Assembly: GCA_051877705.1 (NCBI GenBank)
Contig: JBJEJD010000181.1
Location: 1 to 35,634 of the forward strand
Direction of reading: 5' to 3'
Source of the DNA: Coprococcus_A sp051877705
GTDB taxonomy: Bacteria; Bacillota; Clostridia; Lachnospirales; Lachnospiraceae
Length of the DNA stretch: 35,634 nucleotides
The notes beneath the pieces are model-generated. The model did no database searches. It had not been told where the DNA came from and saw only the letters and a list, made by a program, of their open reading frames with translations. The translations under genes were made by a program, and so were the position numbers. Numbering within the stretch: the stretch's first letter is position 1; every line of letters begins with the position of its first letter. Of the stretch, positions 1 through 7,173 are shown in pieces.

Positions 1-523
1 GCTTCTCCTGCTCCCGGCCATAGGCCACCAGCCGCTTCACCACATCCCAGTTCATCAGCGGTTCTCCGCCAAAGAAATCTACTTCAAGATTCCTTCTGTT
101 ACCGGAATTGGCAATAAGGAAATCCAGAGCCTGTCTGCCGACCTCATAACTCATAATAGCACGGCGGCCATGGTACTCCCCTTCTTCCGCAAAACAGTAT
201 CTGCAGGCCAGATTACAGTCATGTGCAATATGAAGGCACAATGCCTTAACAACTGTCTTACGTTTCTTAAAATCAATAATATAATCTTTATAAATATCTT
301 CTGTAAAAAGACTTTCTTCCTTTATTAATGTCTCAATCTCTTCAAAGGCTTCTTCCATATCTTCCACCGGATATTTCGATGAAAGTGTATCAATGATAGA
401 GGCCTTGTCATGGTCTTCATATAAAGCAATAATGTCATAAACCACATCGTCCACTACATGAATAGCTCCGCTGTTGATATCCATGACTATATTGTAACCA
501 TTGTTCTTATACTGATGAACCAC
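1..523 (-). CDS. scfB: SCIFF peptide radical SAM maturase, N-terminal part (3' end off window)
   Basis: Radical SAM enzyme that installs thioether links in the SCIFF peptide encoded just upstream (scfA). Only the first 174 codons are in the window; the C-terminal SPASM region with auxiliary iron-sulfur clusters lies beyond position 1. Visible are an N-terminal precursor-recognition-like region (starting VVHQYKNNGYN), the CNLACRYC cluster motif at residues C103, C107 and C110, and a GGEP motif around residue 150, typical of the SAM-binding part. GTG at 521-523 is chosen because TTAGGAG lies about nine bases upstream and no ATG is available there; the family also begins with this VHQYK sequence. 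It follows scfA after a ~150-base spacer that contains a hairpin. Family assignment is firm; the chemistry is known from characterised SCIFF maturases, not from this sequence alone. Confidence 0.93.
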   Translation of the reverse strand, partial: MVHQYKNNGYNIVMDINSGAIHVVDDVVYDIIALYEDHDKASIIDTLSSKYPVEDMEEAFEEIETLIKEESLFTEDIYKDYIIDFKKRKTVVKALCLHIAHDCNLACRYCFAEEGEYHGRRAIMSYEVGRQALDFLIANSGNRRNLEVDFFGGEPLMNWDVVKRLVAYGREQEK

Positions 524-610
524 CTGTGTATACTCCTAACTATCTTATATTCCAAATCTCTTGTATGTCATCCCGGCCGCAATCAATCTGCCTTCTATCC
601 AACATGAACA

Positions 611-641
611 AGCAGCGATTTAGTCATCCTAAACCGCTGCT
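611..641 (-). terminator. Hairpin between scfA and scfB (attenuator or processing stem)
   Basis: On the minus strand a 13-bp stem (arms 629-641 and 611-623, one G-U pair) closes a five-base loop. No long T-run follows, so it is not a classic terminator. Inference: it may reduce read-through or protect the scfA message so that the peptide is made in excess of its maturase. Confidence 0.5.
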
Positions 642-677
642 CATAATATCGACCGAATCATCAGCAATCAGGACCTG

Positions 678-821
678 TTATTTATTATTCTCGCAGCTCT
701 GATTACCTACTGTACAGGAAGTCTTGCATGCAGACTGACAAGAAGTCTGGCACTCGCCGCATCCGCCCTTAACCATGCTCTGTTTCATAGATCTGGTGTT
801 TAATGATTTGATACGTTTCAT
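678..821 (-). CDS. scfA: Six-cysteine peptide SCIFF (ranthipeptide precursor), 47 aa
   Basis: Short ribosomally made peptide that is the substrate of the neighbouring radical SAM maturase. The 47 residues begin MKRIKSLNTRSMKQS, a basic leader, followed by a core with six cysteines (C21, C24, C28, C32, C36, C43) separated by Ser, Thr, Ala and Gln. This is the SCIFF pattern of six cysteines in a peptide of about 45 residues. In studied members, cysteine sulfur is joined to a Thr carbon to form thioether bridges. The start is ATG at 819-821, preceded by AAGGAGGAG at good spacing, and a strong promoter lies at 855-883. The biological role of SCIFF peptides is unsettled; signalling roles have been proposed for ranthipeptides. 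Confidence 0.95.
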   Translation of the reverse strand: MKRIKSLNTRSMKQSMVKGGCGECQTSCQSACKTSCTVGNQSCENNK

Positions 822-854
822 TATGTACTCCTCCTTCAATTATGAACTTGAACT

Positions 855-883
855 ATTATAACAAAACTGAAGAAAGAATGCAA
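855..883 (-). promoter_or_regulatory. Sigma-A type promoter for scfA
   Basis: The minus strand has TTGCAT (-35), 17 bases, then a perfect TATAAT (-10) about 35 bases before the scfA start codon. An AT-rich inverted repeat with one bulge lies just upstream at 893-927 (TTACGAAT arms), downstream of the preceding gene. Confidence 0.75.
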
Positions 884-931
884 TATGATTATTTACGAAT
901 TATATGAAAGCTCCGCTATATTCGTAACTAC

Positions 932-1306
932 TCAGCCCAACATGCCGCCAAGCATACCGCTGCCTATACATATGAGAGCAGGAACAGTCTGAATTCTAAA
1001 ACCATGAGCATCCATTCCGCCCGATAAAGCTGCAATAACACAGACTAGCAGATAATACAGAAATCCCGACAGAAGTCCCCATAAAAACTTTTTAAAGCCT
1101 GCTTTTCTCCCTGCTATCCATCCTCCTGCCAGAGCCGCCGCAATGTATATGAAATGAACACCGATCTTTATTCCCATACTTCCCACATCTGCCACATACA
1201 TCAGTAAAGCCATAATGAAAATCAAAGCCATCGTCACTGCCGTACTCATCAGTATACCTGCAGCAATTCCCCGTATTATTTTTCGGATATCCATCTGCTG
1301 CTCCAT
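932..1306 (-). CDS. TIGR04086-like small membrane protein
   Basis: Predicted integral membrane protein of 124 residues with four hydrophobic stretches (roughly residues 12-40, 48-64, 70-92 and 106-124) separated by short polar loops such as GRKAGFKKF. It resembles the TIGR04086 family, commonly found beside yajC and the SCIFF genes in Clostridia; its function is unknown. The ATG at 1304-1306 is preferred to the ATG six bases upstream because the AAGGGGGG ribosome site touches the upstream ATG but is six bases from this one. Family membership is judged from hydrophobic pattern, length and neighbourhood, so it is less certain than for the enzymes around it. Confidence 0.7.
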   Translation of the reverse strand: MEQQMDIRKIIRGIAAGILMSTAVTMALIFIMALLMYVADVGSMGIKIGVHFIYIAAALAGGWIAGRKAGFKKFLWGLLSGFLYYLLVCVIAALSGGMDAHGFRIQTVPALICIGSGMLGGMLG

Positions 1307-1357
1307 GATCATCCCCCCTTTGTGTTAATTTATGCCGGTATGCGAAGAATAATTCCA

Positions 1358-1396
1358 TTGCCTGATATGCACCATCAATGATACAATATCTGTATC
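1358..1396 (+). promoter_or_regulatory. Probable promoter with palindromic operator for the PHP gene
   Basis: TTGCCT at 1358-1363 and TACAAT at 1382-1387 are 18 bases apart. A perfect 6-bp inverted repeat, GATACA-5-TGTATC (1380-1396), overlaps the -10 box, where a repressor could act. The regulator is unknown. Confidence 0.5.
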
Positions 1397-1437
1397 GCTG
1401 ATTTTAATTATTTTATATAAATACAGGAGGATTTTTA

Positions 1438-2274
1438 GTGGACAGAATTGATTTGCACACCCATTCCAACGCTTCAGACGGCAGTATGACGCCATCTGAA
1501 CTGATGATCCATGCCAAAGAAGCGGGGCTTCGCGCAGTTGCTCTGACTGATCATGATACAACGGAAGGATTGGCTGAAGCCAGACAGGCAGCAGAAGAAA
1601 CTGATATCGAACTTGTCTGCGGCGTTGAACTTGCCGCATGGCAGGACAAAACAGAATTGCATATTGTCGGTCTGGATATTGATGAGAAACAGCCTGAATT
1701 TCTTGCCGCTATGAAAGAAATGCAGCAAATCCGTGAAGACCGCAACCGCAAAATGATAGAACTCATGGCCAATGCAGGCGTCGACATCACATTAGAAAAG
1801 CTTCATGAAAAAGAAGGAGCCGGTGTACTTACCCGTGCCAATTTTGCCAGATATCTGGTCTCTGTTGGCTTTGTCACAAGCATTGATGAAGCTTTCAAAC
1901 GCTACCTTGATAACGGACGTCCCTTTTATCTGCCCCGCAAAAAGATAACGCCTGAAAGAGCTATCACCTTAATTAAATCCGCCGGGGGCATACCTGTTCT
2001 TGCTCACCCGATGCTCTATAGACTTGGAAAACAGACCCTTGAAAAATATGTGTGCCTATTGAAGGAGATGGGCCTTGAAGGCATGGAAGTCTACTATTCA
2101 ACCAACACGCCTTCTGATGATCTCTACCTCAGCCATCTTGCCAATCGTTATGATCTGAAATATTCCGGCGGATCCGATTTTCATGGAACATATAAACCAC
2201 ATATTAAAATCGGCACTGGCAAGGGACGCCTGGTAATTTCGTATGATATTCTTGAAAAACTCAGAAAACGATAA
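1438..2274 (+). CDS. PHP-domain metal-dependent phosphoesterase (YciV/TrpH, RNase AM-like)
   Basis: Predicted trinuclear-metal phosphoesterase of 278 residues. Metal-binding motifs of the PHP fold are visible: DLHTHSNASDGS near the N-terminus (H7, H9, D14), LTDHDTTEG, the conserved Glu in CGVELAAW, VLAHP and a C-terminal SGGSDFHG. The best-studied relatives (E. coli YciV/RNase AM) remove 5' nucleotides from short RNA and hydrolyse 3',5'-nucleotide bisphosphates; which substrate applies here cannot be read from sequence. The GTG start at 1438 has AGGAGG at 1425-1430, seven bases upstream. The gene is a single plus-strand unit placed between TIGR04086/scfA/scfB and yajC/tgt, with its own promoter and a shared terminator. 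Confidence 0.88.
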   Translation: MDRIDLHTHSNASDGSMTPSELMIHAKEAGLRAVALTDHDTTEGLAEARQAAEETDIELVCGVELAAWQDKTELHIVGLDIDEKQPEFLAAMKEMQQIREDRNRKMIELMANAGVDITLEKLHEKEGAGVLTRANFARYLVSVGFVTSIDEAFKRYLDNGRPFYLPRKKITPERAITLIKSAGGIPVLAHPMLYRLGKQTLEKYVCLLKEMGLEGMEVYYSTNTPSDDLYLSHLANRYDLKYSGGSDFHGTYKPHIKIGTGKGRLVISYDILEKLRKR

Positions 2275-2281
2275 TGAATAT

Positions 2282-2324
2282 AAAAGGCGCCTGTCACCAA
2301 TCCTCTCAGCAACAGGCACTTTTT
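2282..2324. terminator. Bidirectional terminator between PHP gene and yajC
   Basis: Arms 2282-2294 and 2312-2324 form a stem with A/T runs on both sides (GCGCCTGT against ACAGGCAC, with one imperfect pair). It lies between converging genes and can serve both. Confidence 0.8.
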
Positions 2325-2338
2325 ATATTTGTCTATTA

Positions 2339-2659
2339 TTATTCTTCCTCGTTAGCTTTTTCAACACTGACGATGGCTTCCTTCTGCATCGGAATACGGC
2401 AATGTCTGTCGCTGCCGAACTCCACAACAACAACCTCTTCTGAAATATCAATAACAACACCGTAGAATCCGCTTGTTGTCAGAATACTGTCACCAACCGC
2501 AAGATTGGCAAGCATGGCATCCATTTTCTTCTGGCGTTTCTTCTGAGGACGTACAGAAAGAAAATACATTAAAACTGCAAACACTGCGATATAAGCAACA
2601 AGAATACCGATGGCACCTGCAGTACCGCCGCCTGATGTTAATACTGGTAAGAAATTCAT
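2339..2659 (-). CDS. yajC: Preprotein translocase subunit YajC
   Basis: Small single-pass membrane protein (106 aa) associated with SecDF and the Sec translocon. It has a short outside segment (MNFLPVLTSGGGTAG), one membrane helix at about residues 14-34, then the family signature SVRPQKKRQKKMDAMLANLAVGDSILTTSGFYG and a small beta-rich cytoplasmic domain. It starts 13 bases after the stop of tgt with a GGAGG ribosome site, as in the common tgt-yajC pair. secD and secF, often nearby, are not in the window; they may lie beyond scfB. Confidence 0.95.
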   Translation of the reverse strand: MNFLPVLTSGGGTAGAIGILVAYIAVFAVLMYFLSVRPQKKRQKKMDAMLANLAVGDSILTTSGFYGVVIDISEEVVVVEFGSDRHCRIPMQKEAIVSVEKANEEE

Positions 2660-2672
2660 TTGATGATCCTCC

Positions 2673-3806
2673 TTAATCTTCTTTACTCAAAAAGCCTTCC
2701 AGCTTTGCTTTTTTGAATTCACTGTAACGATGTTCTCTGATGGCCAGACGAATTTCCTCCATCAGATGGTTATAAAAATACAGATTGTGCAGAACACATA
2801 AACGCATGCCGAGCATCTCTTTCGCCTTCAGAAGATGACGAATATAAGCCCTGCTGTAATTGCGGCAGGCCGGACACTGGCACCCCTCCTCAATCGGTCT
2901 GGCATCCAGCTCATATTTTGCATTGAACAGATTCAGCTTCCCATGATTGGTATAGACATGACCATGACGGCCATTTCTTGATGGATACACACAATCAAAG
3001 AAATCAATCCCCCGATCAACACCTTCCAGGATATTTGCCGGCGTTCCGACTCCCATCAGGTAAGTCGGTTTATTCTGAGGAAGATTCGGCACCACTTCAT
3101 CCAGAATATGATACATTTCCTCATGAGATTCACCAACAGCCAATCCGCCTACGGCATAGCCGTCCAGATCCATATCACCAATGGTCCTGGCATGATTCAC
3201 ACGGATGTCTGCAAAGGTCCCTCCCTGATTAATGCCAAAAAGGAGCTGATGAGGATTCACTGTTCCCTCAGCAGAATTCAGTTCCTGCATCTTCACCTTG
3301 CAGCGTTCCAGCCAGCGAGTCGTCCTGTTGACGGAATTGATCATATATTCTCTGGTGGATGGATAAGGCGCACATTCATCAAAGGCCATGGCAATGGTGG
3401 ATCCCAGATTGGACTGGATCTGCATGCTCTCCTCAGGTCCCATAAAAATCTTATGTCCGTCAATATGGGATTGAAAATAAACGCCTTCCTCCTTGATCTT
3501 GCGAAGCCCTTTCAGCGAAAACACCTGAAAACCACCGGAATCTGTCAGAATAGGCCTGTCCCAATTCATAAACTTATGCAGACCACCCAGCTGTTTCACA
3601 ATATGGTCACCCGGACGCACATGAAGATGATAGGTATTGGATAATTCCACCTGCGTACCGATCTCCTTCAGATCCGTCGTCGCGACTGCTCCCTTAATTG
3701 CAGCCACTGTACCCACATTCATAAAAACAGGTGTCTCAATGACACCGTGAACAGTTTCCATATGTGCACTCTTCGCTCTGCCGTCTGTAGCAACTATCTG
3801 ATACAT
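2673..3806 (-). CDS. tgt: tRNA-guanine (queuine/preQ1) transglycosylase
   Basis: Exchanges guanine at the wobble position of GUN-anticodon tRNAs for preQ1 in queuosine synthesis. The 377 residues fit the bacterial family length. Visible motifs are LTDSGGFQVFSL (substrate-pocket Asp), GGLAVGE, the catalytic region DCVYPSRNGRHG, and the zinc site CQCPACRNYSRAYIRHL with a later His in VLHNLYFYNH. The ATG at 3804-3806 follows AGGTGAG. It is the first gene of the tgt-yajC operon and is driven by the promoter at 3854-3882. No preQ1 riboswitch is evident upstream, and no queuosine synthesis genes are nearby. Confidence 0.97.
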   Translation of the reverse strand: MYQIVATDGRAKSAHMETVHGVIETPVFMNVGTVAAIKGAVATTDLKEIGTQVELSNTYHLHVRPGDHIVKQLGGLHKFMNWDRPILTDSGGFQVFSLKGLRKIKEEGVYFQSHIDGHKIFMGPEESMQIQSNLGSTIAMAFDECAPYPSTREYMINSVNRTTRWLERCKVKMQELNSAEGTVNPHQLLFGINQGGTFADIRVNHARTIGDMDLDGYAVGGLAVGESHEEMYHILDEVVPNLPQNKPTYLMGVGTPANILEGVDRGIDFFDCVYPSRNGRHGHVYTNHGKLNLFNAKYELDARPIEEGCQCPACRNYSRAYIRHLLKAKEMLGMRLCVLHNLYFYNHLMEEIRLAIREHRYSEFKKAKLEGFLSKED

Positions 3807-3853
3807 ACACTCACCTGTTATCTAATCTTTACGCTCAAAAAAGCGATATAATT

Positions 3854-3882
3854 AGTATACCTGTAATCCTTTTATTTATCAA
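3854..3882 (-). promoter_or_regulatory. Sigma-A type promoter for tgt-yajC
   Basis: The minus strand has TTGATA at 3877-3882, a 17-base spacer and TATACT at 3854-3859, about 48 bases before the tgt start codon. Confidence 0.75.
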
Positions 3883-3889
3883 CTAAAAA

Positions 3890-3961
3890 ATTCATAAATT
3901 ATGAATAACAGTACAAAAGCCGGTTCACTCATGACTATCCAGTCTTAGTGCCCCGACTTTT
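3890..3961 (-). terminator. Two hairpins after the HPr-like gene (likely terminator)
   Basis: In the direction of the HPr-like gene, a 9-bp outer stem (3953-3961 with 3915-3923, AAAAGTCGG/CCGGCTTTT, one G-U) encloses an inner stem CACT..GACT..AGTC..AGTG and is followed by T-rich sequence. An AT-rich perfect palindrome (3890-3906) followed by TTTTTT comes next. A further small hairpin overlaps the stop codon (4010-4037). The nested outer/inner stem is more elaborate than an ordinary terminator. Confidence 0.55.
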
Positions 3962-4024
3962 GCCTTGCAATTTTATTTATGAATATATTTCTGCGTTCTA
4001 ATTATCGCTGTCCTTCCAGTTAAT

Positions 4025-4252
4025 TTACTGGACAGCATATTTATTTAATACACAATTAAAGCTCTCATTATTACCACTATAACAGACTTTTAACTTACTC
4101 CTCAGATCAAGACTCAGTATGCCAAGCATAGACTTTGCATCAAGTGCAATTCTGTTAAAATAAACATCAATATCAAAATCACATTCCGACGCAGCATTCA
4201 CAAATTCTTTTGCACCTTCAATACTATTCAGTACAATATTTTTTTCGTTCAT
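4025..4252 (-). CDS. HPr-like phosphocarrier-fold protein lacking the active-site histidine
   Basis: Protein of 75 residues with the pattern of an HPr domain (PTS histidine phosphocarrier). The central stretch FNRIALDAKSMLGILSLDL matches the HPr region around the regulatory serine (usual form N/GK..DAKSIMGVMSL), so that Ser is kept. The N-terminal segment, where HPr has GxHARPA with the phosphorylated His, reads NSIEGAKEFVNAA and has no His. It therefore cannot act as a normal PTS carrier and is closer in concept to Crh, the catabolite-repression HPr paralogue, although homology to Crh itself is not shown. The ATG follows TTAAGGAGGT at ideal spacing. It is a single gene, divergent from aroC, with its own promoter and terminator. 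Confidence 0.75.
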   Translation of the reverse strand: MNEKNIVLNSIEGAKEFVNAASECDFDIDVYFNRIALDAKSMLGILSLDLRSKLKVCYSGNNESFNCVLNKYAVQ

Positions 4253-4348
4253 GATATACCTCCTTAAGACACAGGTCTTTCATATCAACTTAACTTTTCC
4301 ACTGTTTCTTCTGCATTGGTCCAACCAATCTTTCAACTGGTTGCTATA

Positions 4349-4377
4349 TTTTTACCACACTTCTTTTTTGTTGTCAA
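4349..4377 (-). promoter_or_regulatory. Promoter of the HPr-like gene, with inverted repeat at the start site
   Basis: The minus strand has a consensus TTGACA (4372-4377), 17 bases, then TAAAAA (4349-4354). A 6-bp inverted repeat CAACCA-10-TGGTTG (4322-4343) begins near the expected transcription start and could be an operator or leader stem. Confidence 0.65.
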
Positions 4378-4580
4378 AATTGGTATTTTATGGAAAGTGA
4401 TATTTTAATTGTGCAATATGTTGCTTCACTAAAGGATTTTTATTAACATTTGTGCATTTTCATACTCATTTGTTAAATATTTTTAACATTCTCCTTGAAT
4501 TCTGGCGGGGATTGTCAATCATACACTTCTAACCACGACAAATTTCATAAACTTTTGGACTTCTCTGCTTTTTCCAATGC
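4378..4580. other. AT-rich divergent intergenic region with palindrome at 4471-4488
   Basis: No credible gene is seen. The region holds an 18-bp perfect palindrome TGTTAAA-TATT-TTTAACA (4471-4488), about 95 bases upstream of the aroC -35 box. It resembles a Rex-type operator in content, but the arm spacing differs from the usual TTGTTAA-N4-TTAACAA, so the regulator is not assigned. Confidence 0.4.
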
Positions 4581-4609
4581 TTGCTATACACACCAAAATC
4601 TATTATAAT
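4581..4609 (+). promoter_or_regulatory. Sigma-A type promoter for aroC
   Basis: TTGCTA at 4581-4586 and a perfect TATAAT at 4604-4609 are 17 bases apart. The transcript would start about 45-50 bases before the aroC start codon. Confidence 0.8.
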
Positions 4610-4663
4610 GAAGAATAAATATCCATTTATACTATGCTCAATTACGTAAGGAGTAACAAAATT

Positions 4664-5764
4664 ATGGCTGGCTCAACATTTGGAAATATATTCAAAATCA
4701 CTACCTGGGGCGAATCCCACGGTAAAGCTATCGGCGTTGTTGTGGACGGATGTCCGGCAGGCCTTCCGCTGACAGAAAACGATATCCAGTATTATCTCAA
4801 TCAGCGTAAACCGGGGCAGTCCCGCTATACGACCCCACGCAAGGAGGACGATGCCGTAGAAATCCTGTCTGGCGTATTTGAAGGCAGGACCACCGGCAGT
4901 CCGATTTCCCTGATCGTCTGGAATAAAAATGCCCGTTCATCAGACTATTCTGAAATCGCAGGTTATTATCGTCCAGGGCATGCGGACTATACCTTTGATG
5001 CCAAATATGGCTTCAGAGATTATCGGGGCGGAGGACGTTCATCCGCCCGTGAGACCATTGGCCGTGTGGCTGGCGGTGCCATTGCCCTGAAGATCCTGGA
5101 AAGCTGCGGTATCCATATCTGTGCCTATACAAAGTCCATTGGCCCTGTTTCCATCAATCCGGAACATTTTAACGAGGAAGACATCTTCCGCAACCCCATG
5201 TATATGCCGGATGCAGAGGCTGCTGCACAGGCTGAAGCCTATGTATCTGAGAAAATGCATGAACAAGACTCCAGCGGCGGTGTCATCGAATGCCGTATTC
5301 AGGGCATGCCTGCCGGTATTGGAGATCCTGTTTTTGAAAAACTGAACGCTAACCTGGCCAAAGCCGTCTGCTCCATCGGAGCTGTCAAAGGATTCGAAAT
5401 AGGCGATGGTTTTGCGGTGAGCGCATCCTGCGGTTCCATCAACAATGATGCCTTTACCATAGATGGCAATGGTCATATCATCAAGAAGACCAATCACGCC
5501 GGCGGTATTCTCGGCGGTATGAGCGATGGTTCGGAGATCATTTTCCGTGCAGCCATCAAACCGACGCCATCCATTTCCAGAACACAGAAGACCATTAATA
5601 AACAGGGAGAATCCATTGATATTCAAATCAAAGGCCGGCATGATCCAATCATTGTCCCGAGAGCTGTTATCGTTGTCAAATCCATGGCTGCGCTGGCTAT
5701 CGTGGATGCACTGATGCTCAACATGACGGCGCGGATCGATTATCTGACGGATTTTTATTACTAA
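4664..5764 (+). CDS. aroC: Chorismate synthase
   Basis: Last step of the shikimate pathway: converts 5-enolpyruvylshikimate-3-phosphate to chorismate using reduced FMN. The 366-residue protein shows the family signatures GNIFKITTWGESHG at the N-terminus, RPGHADYTFDAKYG, RDYRGGGRSSARET, and GGILGGMSDG followed by RAAIKPTPSI, with RHDPIIVPRA near the end. The ATG at 4664-4666 is chosen over an ATG ten codons upstream because AAGGAG at 4648-4653 precedes it at proper spacing and the family starts just before the STFGNIFK block. No other shikimate genes are adjacent; it is monocistronic and divergent from the HPr-like gene. Confidence 0.98.
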   Translation: MAGSTFGNIFKITTWGESHGKAIGVVVDGCPAGLPLTENDIQYYLNQRKPGQSRYTTPRKEDDAVEILSGVFEGRTTGSPISLIVWNKNARSSDYSEIAGYYRPGHADYTFDAKYGFRDYRGGGRSSARETIGRVAGGAIALKILESCGIHICAYTKSIGPVSINPEHFNEEDIFRNPMYMPDAEAAAQAEAYVSEKMHEQDSSGGVIECRIQGMPAGIGDPVFEKLNANLAKAVCSIGAVKGFEIGDGFAVSASCGSINNDAFTIDGNGHIIKKTNHAGGILGGMSDGSEIIFRAAIKPTPSISRTQKTINKQGESIDIQIKGRHDPIIVPRAVIVVKSMAALAIVDALMLNMTARIDYLTDFYY

Positions 5765-5801
5765 ATAATTTTAAAATCTGTCATATAAAAACTGATATAG
5801 T

Positions 5802-5831
5802 AAAAAGGCACTCTGTATTTTCCAGAGTGCC
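5802..5831. terminator. Terminator between aroC and the PucR-type regulator
   Basis: A perfect 9-bp stem GGCACTCTG/CAGAGTGCC (5807-5815 with 5823-5831) encloses a seven-base loop. A TTTTTA run follows on the minus strand, so it mainly ends the regulator transcript; it may also help end aroC. Confidence 0.8.
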
Positions 5832-5837
5832 AGCTTA

Positions 5838-7004
5838 TTAATGATGTTTTCTCGTAAGATTATGTATCATACACGCAATCTGATACTGCATTCTCTCATC
5901 GGCATTCTCGAGATTGCAGTTCAACAGTTTTTTTATATTATTAATACGATAAAGTGCTGTATTTCTATGTGTATACATGGCTTCCGCCACCGCCTGAATA
6001 CTGCCGCTATGTTCCAGATACAGTTCCAGAGTATCAATATAACTGGTATTATGATTGCGGTCGTACTCTATCAGCGGCTGCAGCAGATTATCCCCCATCT
6101 CTTTTAAAAGCGCCCGATCCGGCACCATACTGATCAGACGATAAATCCCCATTTCATCAAAATAAATCAGGTTCTTCCCTGTTCTGAGAGCCATATCCAC
6201 AGCAACCCTGGCACGCTTATAACCAATATGTAAATTGGATATATCCGTTACCATGCTGCCTACACCCACCGCTATTGTCTCCGATTTCATCTTGCGCCGT
6301 ACTCTGCCTATAAATCCGGTCAGAATATCCCGCACCTGCTCTTCAGACAAAGCATTGATAACCAATACAAAATTAGAATCATAATAAAAGAACTGGCCAT
6401 TATGAGTTATATTTTCCAGATAGATCTGCATCTTATAGGCGATGCGCCGCCGGTCCACCGTATCCATAACATCCAGGTTTCCCGTTGAAATCAATATAAT
6501 CTGAAAAGTTCCATCCACATCAAAATAAGGCAGCAGATCCTTTTCATACATTCCCATATTCTCCGGCTCTTCAATAGCACGAACCAGCGCATTCGCTATC
6601 TGTTCATCTGCAGCACCCTGCAGGAAAATACGAATATTCAGATCCTTGATCATATCATACAGCTGTATACGCCACGGTATTGTCAACAGAGGAAAATCAT
6701 TTTCATCGCTGTATTTTATGACACTCTCCGGAACCTCCTTAATATACTGTCCTGTATTAATAATAAGCCCCGAAGCATGGCGCGCAACCAGTTCCTTTAT
6801 CAAACCCATCAGTTTTTCTTCCGTAGGAAAACCAAGGCCAGTCGTCACCGCCAGATCTTTGCCCTTAAAATTCTCCAATATTGTAATATCCTCCATAAGA
6901 AGAATCCAGCTTATGGAATTAGACCACCCCTTACTGCCTCCAATCAAATTCATCTGATACTTTGTCCTGGATACTACCAGCATATCTTCAATTGTAAATC
7001 CCAT
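5838..7004 (-). CDS. PucR-family transcriptional regulator
   Basis: Likely DNA-binding regulator of 388 residues. The N-terminal third matches the PucR sensing domain (start MGFTIEDMLVVSRTKYQ, then GKDLAVTTGLGF and a segment GLIINTGQYIKEVPE). A middle GGDEF-like/CdaR-type region (IILISTGNLDVMDTVDRR...VGVGSMVTDISNLHIGYKRAR) follows. The C-terminus is the helix-turn-helix of the PucR/CdaR group: TLELYLEHSGSIQAVAEAMYTHRNTALYRINNIKKLL. Relatives respond to purine breakdown products, sugar acids or amino acids; the ligand here is unknown and no target operon is adjacent. The ATG at 7002-7004 follows GGGGGGAAC, a weak but usable ribosome site. Confidence 0.85.
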   Translation of the reverse strand: MGFTIEDMLVVSRTKYQMNLIGGSKGWSNSISWILLMEDITILENFKGKDLAVTTGLGFPTEEKLMGLIKELVARHASGLIINTGQYIKEVPESVIKYSDENDFPLLTIPWRIQLYDMIKDLNIRIFLQGAADEQIANALVRAIEEPENMGMYEKDLLPYFDVDGTFQIILISTGNLDVMDTVDRRRIAYKMQIYLENITHNGQFFYYDSNFVLVINALSEEQVRDILTGFIGRVRRKMKSETIAVGVGSMVTDISNLHIGYKRARVAVDMALRTGKNLIYFDEMGIYRLISMVPDRALLKEMGDNLLQPLIEYDRNHNTSYIDTLELYLEHSGSIQAVAEAMYTHRNTALYRINNIKKLLNCNLENADERMQYQIACMIHNLTRKHH

Positions 7005-7173
7005 TGTTCCCCCCGTTACCCGTCATACAATAATCAACCTTTGTGCTTGCAGCACATATTTATCCCCGATCTTTTATGTTTTTATCCTATAGTTTTCTAT
7101 CCAGAATATGGTATTCTATAGTTACAAAGCACAAAAAACTTTTACATATATAAAATAACAGGGGGAAATAAAA

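Noticed and set aside
3108..3644. 178-codon plus-strand ORF inside tgt
   Set aside because: Antisense to tgt, which has all family motifs.
4390..4446. 18-residue plus-strand ORF in the aroC/HPr-like spacer
   Set aside because: No ribosome site and very short; likely chance.
4471..4488. Rex operator
   Set aside because: The palindrome has Rex-like bases but the arms are one base shifted and the spacer is six rather than four between TTGTTAA-type halves.
5039..5641. 200-codon ORF on the minus strand inside aroC
   Set aside because: It is fully antisense to a firmly identified gene, has no ribosome site and reads as low-quality protein; aroC codon structure explains it.
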